Shown piece after piece: positions 36,237 to 44,141 of a stretch of DNA of 64,000 nucleotides. This stretch comes from Acetatifactor muris (GTDB taxonomy: Bacteria > Bacillota > Clostridia > Lachnospirales > Lachnospiraceae). The stretch spans positions 454,383 through 518,382 of the forward strand of contig JAMPHD010000001.1 of the NCBI GenBank assembly GCA_023663635.1. Direction: 5' to 3'. The notes under the pieces were generated by a model. That model did no database searches. It was given only the letters and a program-made list of their open reading frames with translations, and was not told where the DNA came from. The translations under genes were made by a program, and so were the position numbers. How positions within the stretch are numbered: the stretch's first letter is position 1; every line of letters begins with the position of its first letter.

Positions 36237-37082
36237 ATGAAGATAGAACAGAATATTACCATGTATGTGGGTACTCAGCCGAAGGTTTCTGAGGAGAGAA
36301 ATGCGGCTGAGGGACAGGCGGACCGCAAGACTGTGTTTGCGGGAGACCTGAACGGGGATATGACCTTGCAGGACCGCATTGCCCAAAGGAAGGCACAGGC
36401 CAAGGAGCAGGCCTTAAAGATCGTGGGCGATGTGTTTGAGGCGGACCGCAATCTGGACATGGATCTGGAGAACAGACATGAACATATCAAGGAGCTGCAG
36501 GGCGAGAGAAGAGCGCTGCAGGAGGAGATAAACGGCATTGAACTGCAGCAGGAAGACCTCGGGAAAGCTCTGGAAACGGGGGAATTGAGTCAGGACGAGT
36601 ATGACAGTCAGATGGAATACCTGAATGAGGGCAGGAAGGAATATACCGACAAGATCAATGAGACGGACGGACAGATCATGCAGGAGAATGCCATCATAGA
36701 GGGCACCAAGCGGGAGCGTCTGAAGAAGGATCCCATGGTGAAAGCCGCGAAGGAGGCGGAGGACGTCCTGCAGGCTGCCCGGGATGAGATCGTGGGCATG
36801 GTGGCGGACGACGCCAAGGATCATATCGATGAGGCCGCCGCCGAGCGACAGGAACAGGCGGAGGAGATCAAAGAAGAGAGAGAAGAGAAGGAAGAGTTCA
36901 TCGAGGAGCAGAAGGAGAAACACGATGAGGCGGAGGAGATCTTGGAGGATCTGCCCGTCACGGAGATGTTGGAGCTGAATCAGATGCAGTCGGATGTGCA
37001 GCAGGAAGTGCAGGAGCTCTTGGACAAGATGAAACTGATCGCCGAGGATATCAAGGGCGCGGCGGTGGATAAGAGCCTGTAA
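36237..37082 (+). CDS. Highly charged coiled-coil protein of unknown function
   Basis: This 281-residue soluble protein is almost entirely helical and rich in Glu, Lys, Gln and Arg, with coiled coils over about residues 75-260, including several runs of Glu and Lys. It has no signal peptide or membrane segment. GGGAGG lies 7 bases before ATG 36237; the ATG at 36231 directly abuts that site and is less likely. No family was recognised. The amidase gene follows after a long hairpin. Confidence 0.75.
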   Translation: MKIEQNITMYVGTQPKVSEERNAAEGQADRKTVFAGDLNGDMTLQDRIAQRKAQAKEQALKIVGDVFEADRNLDMDLENRHEHIKELQGERRALQEEINGIELQQEDLGKALETGELSQDEYDSQMEYLNEGRKEYTDKINETDGQIMQENAIIEGTKRERLKKDPMVKAAKEAEDVLQAARDEIVGMVADDAKDHIDEAAAERQEQAEEIKEEREEKEEFIEEQKEKHDEAEEILEDLPVTEMLELNQMQSDVQQEVQELLDKMKLIAEDIKGAAVDKSL

Positions 37083-37135
37083 AAAGTCCGTGGAAAATAG
37101 AATAAGAGCGGGTTCAGAGTCGGGAACCTTTTGAG

Positions 37136-37194
37136 AACCTCTCACATATTCTGGTAGAAAAGGATTGTAAGATCCGAGGGATATGTGGGAGGTT
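37136..37194 (+). promoter_or_regulatory. Long hairpin that captures the amidase ribosome site
   Basis: Arms 37136-37149 (AACCTCTCACATAT) and 37181-37194 (ATATGTGGGAGGTT) pair over 14 bases with one G-U wobble in RNA. The right arm contains the GGGAGG ribosome site of the amidase gene and is followed by a T-tract, so it also resembles an intrinsic terminator. Confidence 0.7.
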
Positions 37195-37198
37195 TTTT

Positions 37199-37735
37199 AT
37201 GGCATTGGTGGTGCTTGACGCGGGACACGGCGGGGAGAATCCCGGGGCCGTCTACAACGGTAGGCGGGAGAAGGATGATGTGCTCTCCCTGACATTGGCG
37301 ATCGGAAGGATTTTGGAGGCAAACGGTGTGGACGTGTACTATACCCGCACCACGGACGTCTACGAGTCCCCCTATCAGAAGGCGTTGGAGGGCAATGAGG
37401 TGGGAGCGGATTATTTTGTGTCCATCCACCGCAATTCCAGCCCCTATCCGAACCAGTATACGGGGATCGAGTCTTTGGTCTACAACAGCTATGGCAGGGC
37501 GGCCCGGCTCGCCTACAATATCAACACACAATTGGAGCAGATAGGTTGGGTCAATCAGGGAGTCAACGAGCGTCCCGACCTGGTGGTGCTGAATGCCACT
37601 TCCATGCCCGCTGTGTTGGTGGAAGTGGGATTTATTAACACGGATGCGGACAATGTGTTTTTTGACGATATGTTCAACGCCACGGCGCAGGCCATAGCGG
37701 ATGGAATCCTGCAGACGATTCGGAGTTCGATATGA
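37199..37735 (+). CDS. N-acetylmuramoyl-L-alanine amidase, Amidase_3 family
   Basis: This 178-residue zinc amidase hydrolyses the bond between muramic acid and the peptide stem. His10 (LDAGHGG), Glu24, His77 (SIHRNS) and Glu142 (VEVGFI) are the expected metal and catalytic residues. It has no signal peptide or anchor, so it would stay in the cytoplasm or mother cell unless exported another way. Its ribosome site lies in a hairpin arm. It overlaps the next gene by 4 bases. Confidence 0.93.
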   Translation: MALVVLDAGHGGENPGAVYNGRREKDDVLSLTLAIGRILEANGVDVYYTRTTDVYESPYQKALEGNEVGADYFVSIHRNSSPYPNQYTGIESLVYNSYGRAARLAYNINTQLEQIGWVNQGVNERPDLVVLNATSMPAVLVEVGFINTDADNVFFDDMFNATAQAIADGILQTIRSSI

Positions 37736-38829
37736 AGATCGGGGATTGGCTGATCTTGGCGGGCGGCTTGTCTCTCTTTTTGTATGGCATGCGGCTGATG
37801 GGGGAGGGGCTCTCCGGTTTGTCCCAAGGAAGATTGGAGCGCGTTTTGACGCGGTTGACGGACTCTCCCCTGAAAGGGCTGCTCGCGGGGGCGGGGGTGA
37901 CGGCTCTGGTTCAGTCCTCTTCCCTCGTCACGGTGATGGTGGTGGGGTTGGTGGATTCCGGAGTCCTGCAGCTTGGTCAGGCGGCGGGAGTCATTCTGGG
38001 GGCCAATGTCGGCACCACCGTCACTTCCTGGATACTATGTCTTGCAGGTTCGGGAGCCTCCCCGGGTGGATCGGGCATCGAGGGATCGGACATCGGGGGA
38101 TGGGGCATCAGGGGAGGGGGAATTTTGCGCGTTACATATTTGGCGGTTCCGGCCGTGGCGTGTGTGTGGATCTTAAGGCGGATTTGTGGGAACAGGAGCA
38201 GGAGCTCCGAGAAAAATGGGGGCGGAGGCGCGATATCCGTCACTGTAGGCCTGATTCTCTTGTTTTTGGGGATGGATGCCATGGGAACAGGCGCAAGGCC
38301 GCTTGCCTCCGTGCCGGAGTTCGTGGGGATATTGATATCCTTTTCCGAGCCGGCATCAGGTGTGTTAGCGGGGGCTGCAGTGACGGCCGCCCTTCAGTCC
38401 TCTTCCGCATCCGTGGGCATCCTGCAGGCATTGTGTGAGACGGGAACCGTGAATTACGGGATGGCGATCCCCATCATCATGGGGCAGAATATCGGGACAT
38501 GCGTCACGGCCATGCTCTCCGCAGTGGGAGCGGGGCGCAATGCCAAACGGGCCGCGCTCATCCATCTGTATTTTAACTTGATCGGCGCGGGAGTGTTTCT
38601 GTTACTCTTTGGCGTGGCCCGGGGGATATCTGCCCCGGAGTTGTGGGAGCGGGCGGTGGACGCAAGGGGGATCGCGGTGCTCCACAGTGCGTTTAACATT
38701 TTGTCCGCTATGATGATATTGCCGTTTTTGGACGGATTGGTGCGGTTGGCATGCGCAAATCCCCTGCGGTGTTTTCTTGACAGAAAGCGGTGTGGATGGT
38801 ACTCTGAATATAAGGGCAATATCCGTTGA
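37732..38829 (+). CDS. Na/Pi cotransporter-family protein
   Basis: This 365-residue membrane protein has the two inverted repeats of the NptA/PNaS family: ALVQSSSLVTV with GANVGTTVTS, and AALQSSSASVG with GQNIGTCVTA. It lacks the C-terminal PhoU-like domain present in longer members. A Gly-rich, Ile/Ser-containing insert (about residues 105-127) sits after the first GANVGTT segment. Sodium-coupled phosphate uptake is the family role. Confidence 0.92.
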   Translation: MKIGDWLILAGGLSLFLYGMRLMGEGLSGLSQGRLERVLTRLTDSPLKGLLAGAGVTALVQSSSLVTVMVVGLVDSGVLQLGQAAGVILGANVGTTVTSWILCLAGSGASPGGSGIEGSDIGGWGIRGGGILRVTYLAVPAVACVWILRRICGNRSRSSEKNGGGGAISVTVGLILLFLGMDAMGTGARPLASVPEFVGILISFSEPASGVLAGAAVTAALQSSSASVGILQALCETGTVNYGMAIPIIMGQNIGTCVTAMLSAVGAGRNAKRAALIHLYFNLIGAGVFLLLFGVARGISAPELWERAVDARGIAVLHSAFNILSAMMILPFLDGLVRLACANPLRCFLDRKRCGWYSEYKGNIR

Positions 38830-38867
38830 TACGGATCAGGATAAATTGCGGAGACGGGAGGAGTACA

Positions 38868-39233
38868 ATGACGTATCAGGAAATGTTTCAGGAGATCAGG
38901 GACAAATTTGCGGGAGCGGATGTGAGTGACATCAAGGAGCATCTGGCCTATCAGTTCAATATTTCGGATCCGGAGGCGGGCGGCGCTTTCTATGTGGAGG
39001 TGAAGGACGGTGAACTGCACATAGAGCCCTATGAGTATCACGACAGGGACGCGCTCTTTATCTGCGCGCCGGACGTGTTGGCCAAGATTGCGGACGGAGA
39101 GCTCGATCCCATTTGGGCAGTCACGACGGGCAAGCTGAAAGTGGAGGGAAATATCGACAAGGCCCTTCGTCTGAAAGAGATCATAGAGCTCAAAAAGAAA
39201 GAGAAGAAGGGCCGCGGACGCAAAAAGAAGTGA
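38868..39233 (+). CDS. SCP2 sterol-binding-domain protein
   Basis: This 121-residue protein has an SCP2-like lipid-binding domain (AYQFNISDPEAGGAFYVEV, ALFICAPDVLAKIADGELDP, AVTTGKLKVEGN) and a strongly basic Lys/Arg tail. GGGAGGAG precedes the ATG. The domain binds hydrophobic ligands. The basic tail could bind nucleic acid or acidic lipid. Its partner is unknown. Confidence 0.88.
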   Translation: MTYQEMFQEIRDKFAGADVSDIKEHLAYQFNISDPEAGGAFYVEVKDGELHIEPYEYHDRDALFICAPDVLAKIADGELDPIWAVTTGKLKVEGNIDKALRLKEIIELKKKEKKGRGRKKK

Positions 39234-39263
39234 GGAGTGTAGGAACAGTTGGAAGGAAATATT

Positions 39264-39809
39264 TTGCTTTTCATACAGGAGAATCTGCGCAATCCCATCT
39301 GTGACCCCATCATGACGGCGATCACACATCTGGGGGACGGCGGGATTTTTTGGATCATTCTGACGATCCTCCTGTTGTGCTTTAAGAGGACCGGACGGGC
39401 GGGCATTTATTCTGTCTGCGCCCTGATCGGGGCGCTTACGGTCAACAATATCATCCTGAAGAATCTTGTGAACAGGACGAGACCTTACGAGGTGGTGGAG
39501 GGATTAAAATGTCTCGTGGGCATGGCGCATGATGCCTCCTTTCCCTCGGGACACACGGGGACGGCATTCGCGTCATCCGTGGCCATCTGCAGGCAGATCC
39601 CGAAGAAGTGGGCCATATTTTTCCTGGTTCTGGCAGGGGTGATCGCCCTGTCGAGACTTTATGTGGGGATCCATTATCCCACGGATGTCTTGGGCGGACT
39701 CTTCACGGGCGTCTGTATCGGCGTGTTGGTCAATGTGGTGGGAGATCGTGTATATGACTCGCGGGAGAGCGGAACGGAAACGGAGATGAAGGATGGAACA
39801 TTTGGATGA
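39264..39809 (+). CDS. PAP2-family phosphatase
   Basis: This membrane phosphatase of about 181 residues has the three PAP2 motifs: KNLVNRTRP, PSGHT and SRLYVGIHYPTD, giving the catalytic histidines and arginines. It has about five hydrophobic segments. No ATG is present at the start. TTG 39264 has GGAAGGA 6 bases upstream and is my choice; TTG 39249 is an alternative. Undecaprenyl pyrophosphate or phosphatidate phosphatase activity is plausible. The following NYN gene overlaps its end by 17 bases. Confidence 0.9.
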   Translation: MLFIQENLRNPICDPIMTAITHLGDGGIFWIILTILLLCFKRTGRAGIYSVCALIGALTVNNIILKNLVNRTRPYEVVEGLKCLVGMAHDASFPSGHTGTAFASSVAICRQIPKKWAIFFLVLAGVIALSRLYVGIHYPTDVLGGLFTGVCIGVLVNVVGDRVYDSRESGTETEMKDGTFG

Positions 39810-40734
39810 TCTGAAACATTTGGCGGTGTTGATCGACGCTGAGAACGTGAGCGCAAAATATGTGAAGAGTATTTTTGATGAGTTGGACAAGAACGGTTTT
39901 GACGCGCCCTGCCGCAGGATTTACGGCAACTGGGCCAAGTTCAACGGGTGGAAGGAGTCCGTGCTGTTGGACTATTCCATACAGCCCATTCAGCAGTTTT
40001 CTTACACGGTGGGCAAGAACGGCACGGACATGGCCATGGTGATCGATGCCATGGATCTGCTGCATCAGGACAAAATGGACGGGTTCTGTCTGATCACCAG
40101 TGACAGTGATTTTACCAGACTGGCCATGCGACTCAGGGAAGAGCGCAAGTTTGTGTTCGGTATGGGGGAGAGCAAGGCTCCCATGGCCCTGACGCATGCC
40201 TGTGATAAGTTCATATTTCTCGACCTGATCGACGAGAGCACAGAGGACGGGCAGCAGGCGGTTGCAGCTGTGGCGAAAGAGGATGAAAATCCCGAGAGTG
40301 TGACCTCCATTGAGGCATTGGAGGATGCGATCCTGAACATTTTGAACGGTGATGGGGACGGGGAGATGCATCTCGGAGAGTTGGGGGACAGACTGGGCAA
40401 GAAGTTCCCGGATTTCGATGTGCGCAACTACGGGTATTCCAAGCTGAGTGTGTTCTTCAAGGAAAAGATGCCGCATCTGGAACTGGTCAAACAATCTAAT
40501 CAGTATCTGGTGCGCAAGGGGCATTGGGTTGACAGGGAGGAGATCGAGCGGGAGATCATCGCCATCATCCGCAGAAAGGGCGGCAAGGTGGACAATCTCT
40601 CCGTCATCTACAGCGAACTGTTGCAGAAATATAACGGACTGGATATCAGGGACTACGGTTACGGCCGCATTTCCAGTTTTTTGAGGAGTATGAAGGACCT
40701 GAAAGTGGTGGACAATACGGTAAGGATCAAATGA
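39793..40734 (+). CDS. NYN-domain nuclease-like protein with two OST-HTH domains
   Basis: This 313-residue protein begins with a LabA-like NYN domain carrying the acidic residues VLIDAENVS, GTDMAMVIDAMD and ITSDSDF, the PIN-like nuclease set. Two OST-HTH/LOTUS-type domains follow (about residues 175-245 and 250-313), each with a DxRxYGY core (DVRNYGYSKLS and DIRDYGYGRIS). Such proteins are predicted RNA-binding nucleases. It starts inside the PAP2 gene and ends at a strong terminator. Confidence 0.92.
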   Translation: MEHLDDLKHLAVLIDAENVSAKYVKSIFDELDKNGFDAPCRRIYGNWAKFNGWKESVLLDYSIQPIQQFSYTVGKNGTDMAMVIDAMDLLHQDKMDGFCLITSDSDFTRLAMRLREERKFVFGMGESKAPMALTHACDKFIFLDLIDESTEDGQQAVAAVAKEDENPESVTSIEALEDAILNILNGDGDGEMHLGELGDRLGKKFPDFDVRNYGYSKLSVFFKEKMPHLELVKQSNQYLVRKGHWVDREEIEREIIAIIRRKGGKVDNLSVIYSELLQKYNGLDIRDYGYGRISSFLRSMKDLKVVDNTVRIK

Positions 40735-40744
40735 CCGGAGTCTG

Positions 40745-40792
40745 AGCGTGTGCCTGACGGATATCTGCTATCCGCGGACACACGCTTTTTTT
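40745..40792 (+). terminator. Intrinsic terminator after the NYN gene
   Basis: AGCGTGTG (40745-40752) pairs with CACACGCT (40779-40786), with a further inner CGGATA/TATCCG stem, followed by a run of T. It separates the 36-40.7 kb block from the fructose operon. Confidence 0.85.
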
Positions 40793-40840
40793 ATAAATCG
40801 AAATTTTTGTTGTTTGAATGAAAATCGCGTCGGGCGAGTA

Positions 40841-40849
40841 TGCTATAAT
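40841..40849 (+). promoter_or_regulatory. Extended -10 promoter of the fructose operon
   Basis: TGCTATAAT (40841-40849) is an extended -10 element about 27 bases before fruK. No good -35 box lies 16-18 bases upstream, which suggests dependence on the extended -10 element or an activator. Confidence 0.5.
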
Positions 40850-40875
40850 ACGATCAACAAGCGGGAGGAAAGCAT

Positions 40876-41796
40876 ATGATCTGTACGGTGACATTCAATC
40901 CTTCACTGGATTATATCGTGGAGGTGGACGATTTCAAGACAGGCATGACCAATCGCACCACCTCGGAACTGATGCTCCCCGGAGGCAAGGGCGTCAACGT
41001 GTCCATCGTGCTGAAGAATCTGGGCATTGACAACACTGCGTTGGGTTTCTCGGCAGGATTCGTGGGAGCGGAGATCACAGGGCGTCTTGACGAAATGGGG
41101 ATCCGGACGGACTTTATCCCCATCGCGAAGGGCAATTCCCGCATCAATGTGAAACTCAGATCCATCGACGGCACGGAGATCAACGGCATGGGGCCTGACA
41201 TTGGGGACGACAGGGTGGAACTGCTCATGGAGAAACTGGACACCCTGCGGGAAGGGGATGTGCTTTTTCTGGCGGGCAGTATTCCGACATCCATGTCAGC
41301 GGACATCTACCGTAGGATCATGGAGAGACTGCAGGACAGGCGGATTTTGATCGTGGTGGATGCCACGGGAGAGCTGTTGGTGAATGTGCTGCCCTATCAT
41401 CCCTTTCTCATCAAGCCCAACAACCATGAACTGGGGGAGATCTTTCATGTCAAATTAAAGGACAGGGAGGAGGTCGTGCCCTACGGCAGGAAACTGCAGG
41501 AGATGGGAGCGCGCAATGTGCTGATCTCCATGGCGGGCGAGGGCGCGGTGCTGGTGGCAGAGGACGGCAGTGTATACAAAGAGCCGGCGCCAAAGGGCAG
41601 GCCGGTGAACGGTGTGGGAGCCGGAGATTCCATGGTGGCGGGGTTCATGGCCGGATGGTTGGAGCGGCATGACTATGAACACGCCTTTTACATGGGTCTC
41701 GCGGCGGGCAGCGCCAGCGCTTTTTCCGAATATCTCTGTACGCGGGCGGAGGTGGAGGAGGTCTATGCCGGCCTGACGGGCAGGAAAAAGATGTGA
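40876..41796 (+). CDS. fruK: 1-Phosphofructokinase
   Basis: FruK phosphorylates fructose 1-phosphate from the PTS to fructose 1,6-bisphosphate. The 306-residue PfkB-family protein starts MICTVTFNPSLDYIV and has the PGGKGVNVS segment and the ATP/catalytic motif NGVGAGDSMVAGF. GGGAGGA precedes the ATG. It is first in an operon with fruA, an HPr gene and ptsI. A FruR-type regulator gene is not present next to it. Confidence 0.96.
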   Translation: MICTVTFNPSLDYIVEVDDFKTGMTNRTTSELMLPGGKGVNVSIVLKNLGIDNTALGFSAGFVGAEITGRLDEMGIRTDFIPIAKGNSRINVKLRSIDGTEINGMGPDIGDDRVELLMEKLDTLREGDVLFLAGSIPTSMSADIYRRIMERLQDRRILIVVDATGELLVNVLPYHPFLIKPNNHELGEIFHVKLKDREEVVPYGRKLQEMGARNVLISMAGEGAVLVAEDGSVYKEPAPKGRPVNGVGAGDSMVAGFMAGWLERHDYEHAFYMGLAAGSASAFSEYLCTRAEVEEVYAGLTGRKKM

Positions 41797-41851
41797 TCAC
41801 GCGACTGAAAATAAAATTTTCAAAAATAGAACGGCTGAAGGAGGATGCAGG

Positions 41852-43789
41852 ATGAGGATTACGGATTTGCTGGACCCAAAGAGCATTTCCTTAAACAGTG
41901 CGCCGAAGAGCAAGAAAGAGGCGTTGGATGAGATCGTGGAGCTTATGGCGAAGAGCGGTAAGATCGCCGATGTGGAGGCTTACCGCGAGAAGGTCTATGC
42001 CCGCGAGGAGGAGAGCACCACGGGTATAGGTGAGGGGATCGCCATTCCCCACGGCAAATGTGACGCCGTGCGGGAGCCGGGCCTTGCGGCAATGGTGGTG
42101 AGGGACGGAGTGGATTTTGAGTCCCTGGACGGAGAGCCGGCCACCCTGATCTTTCTGATCGCGGCACCCGATACGGAGGACAATGTGCATTTGGATGTGC
42201 TCAGCAAATTGTCCGTGCTGCTGATGGATGAGGATTTTGCCGCATCCCTCAGCAATGCGGGAACGGTAGAGGAATTTCTGGAGATCGTGGACAGAGCGGA
42301 CGAGGAGAAGGGCGATATCAATGAGCGATTGACGGACACCGGAGCCGGGGAGGGCGCAAAATGCAGACTGTTGGCGGTGACGGGGTGTCCCACCGGTATC
42401 GCGCATACCTATATGGCGGCGGAGGGACTGGAGAAAGCTGCCAAGGCAGCGGGATGTTATATCAAGATCGAGACCAGAGGTTCCGGAGGGGCCAAGAATG
42501 TGCTGACAGCCGGGGAGATCGAAGAGGCGGACTGCATCATCGTGGCGGCGGATACGCAGGTTCCCATGGAGCGCTTTGACGGGAAAAAGGTGATCGAGGC
42601 GCAGGTGTCGGACGGCATCAGCAAGGCGGATAAACTGGTGTCACAGGCCATGTCGGGGAAGGTGCCTGTATATCACAGCGCCCCCGGAGCCAAACCCATG
42701 GACGCGGGCGGGGCTGCGACAGCCGGCGCGGAGGGCAGGAAGGCTGGCGGCGCGGTTCATCAGATTTATACGCAGCTGATGAACGGTGTGTCCCATATGC
42801 TGCCTTTCGTGGTGGGAGGAGGCATATTGATCGCCATCGCCTTTCTGATCGACGGACTGAGCGTGGATATCAACGCCCTTCCCGCGGATCAGAGGGATAC
42901 GTTCGGCACCATCACGCCGGTGGCGGCGCTATTTAAGGGGATCGGCGGCGTGGCCTTCGGGTTTATGCTCCCGGTACTCGCGGGATTTATCGCCATGGCC
43001 ATCGGAGACCGCCCGGCTCTGGCATTGGGATTTGTGGGCGGCATGATCGCGGCGGACGGCAAATCCGGTTTTCTCGGCGCGTTGGTGGCAGGTTTTGTGG
43101 CAGGATATCTGATCGTGGGACTGCGCAAGCTGTGCGATAAACTGCCGGAGGCGATCGAGAAGATCGCTCCCGTGCTCATCTATCCGGTGGTGGGTATTCT
43201 GGCGATAGGGCTGTTCATGACCTTTATCGTGGAGCCGGTGATGGGTGGTATCAACACAGGGCTGAACAACGTCCTGACGGGTATGGGCGGCGCGAGCAAA
43301 GTAGTGTTGGGGCTGATACTGGGCGGCATGATGGCCATTGATATGGGCGGTCCCTTCAACAAGGCGGCTTATGTATTCGGGACGGCAGCCATCGCCGCGG
43401 GCAATTACGACATCATGGCGGCTGTGATGATCGGGGGCATGACGCCTCCCTGCGCTATCGCTCTGGCCACCTTGCTTTTCAAGGATAAATTCACCAAGGA
43501 GGAGCGGGAGGCCGGCCCCACCAACTTTATCATGGGTCTTGCCTTCATCACCGAGGGCGCGATCCCCTATGCGGCATCCGATCCGATGCGGGTTCTGCCC
43601 TCCTGTATCCTGGGCTCAGCGGCGGCCGGCGCGCTGTCCATGGCTTTTGGATGCACACTGATGGCGCCTCACGGCGGAATCTTTGTATTCCCTGTGGTGG
43701 GCAATGCTCTGATGTATCTGGTGGCGCTGGTGGTGGGAACGGCGGTGTCCACCCTTCTGTTGGGAGTCCTGAAAAAGAAGATCGCGTAA
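41852..43789 (+). CDS. fruA: Fructose PTS transporter, EIIABC
   Basis: This 645-residue fructose-specific permease contains in order an IIA domain with phospho-acceptor His67 (GIAIPHGK), an IIB domain with Cys179 (AVTGCPTGIAHTYMAAE) and a membrane IIC domain (about residues 300-640). An Ala/Gly-rich linker joins IIB and IIC. GAAGGAGG lies upstream of the ATG. It imports fructose as fructose 1-phosphate for FruK. Confidence 0.96.
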   Translation: MRITDLLDPKSISLNSAPKSKKEALDEIVELMAKSGKIADVEAYREKVYAREEESTTGIGEGIAIPHGKCDAVREPGLAAMVVRDGVDFESLDGEPATLIFLIAAPDTEDNVHLDVLSKLSVLLMDEDFAASLSNAGTVEEFLEIVDRADEEKGDINERLTDTGAGEGAKCRLLAVTGCPTGIAHTYMAAEGLEKAAKAAGCYIKIETRGSGGAKNVLTAGEIEEADCIIVAADTQVPMERFDGKKVIEAQVSDGISKADKLVSQAMSGKVPVYHSAPGAKPMDAGGAATAGAEGRKAGGAVHQIYTQLMNGVSHMLPFVVGGGILIAIAFLIDGLSVDINALPADQRDTFGTITPVAALFKGIGGVAFGFMLPVLAGFIAMAIGDRPALALGFVGGMIAADGKSGFLGALVAGFVAGYLIVGLRKLCDKLPEAIEKIAPVLIYPVVGILAIGLFMTFIVEPVMGGINTGLNNVLTGMGGASKVVLGLILGGMMAIDMGGPFNKAAYVFGTAAIAAGNYDIMAAVMIGGMTPPCAIALATLLFKDKFTKEEREAGPTNFIMGLAFITEGAIPYAASDPMRVLPSCILGSAAAGALSMAFGCTLMAPHGGIFVFPVVGNALMYLVALVVGTAVSTLLLGVLKKKIA

Positions 43790-43854
43790 AAGAACGGCAT
43801 GGAGACGGCAGTATAAAAAATTTTGTAAAAACAGGTCTGAAGGAGAGAGCGAGC

Positions 43855-44112
43855 ATGAAAGAATTCAAATACACCATTACCGACAACGAGGGCATTCATG
43901 CCCGTCCCGCGGGGGAATTGGTGAAACTGGCCAAGACTTTCACGGCTGAGGTGAAGGTGAACAAGGACGGCAAAGAGGCGGACTGCAAGAAGATCTTTAC
44001 GCTGATGGGATTGGGGGCCAAGAAGGGCCATGAGCTGACATTCGCCATCACGGGGGAAGACGAGGAAGCCGCCTGTGAGGCTCTGCAAAAGTTCATGCGG
44101 GAAAATCTGTAA
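43855..44112 (+). CDS. HPr-like phosphocarrier lacking Ser46
   Basis: This 85-residue HPr has phospho-acceptor His15 in EGIHARPAG, so it can accept phosphate from enzyme I. At position 46, where Firmicute HPr has the regulatory serine recognised by HPr kinase, this protein has Lys (CKKIFTLMGLG). It should therefore carry phosphate for transport but not act as the Ser-P co-repressor with CcpA. It lies between fruA and ptsI. Another, canonical HPr is expected elsewhere in the genome. Confidence 0.92.
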   Translation: MKEFKYTITDNEGIHARPAGELVKLAKTFTAEVKVNKDGKEADCKKIFTLMGLGAKKGHELTFAITGEDEEAACEALQKFMRENL

Positions 44113-44141
44113 TTTGGGCCGATGCCGGAAAGGTGGAGACT

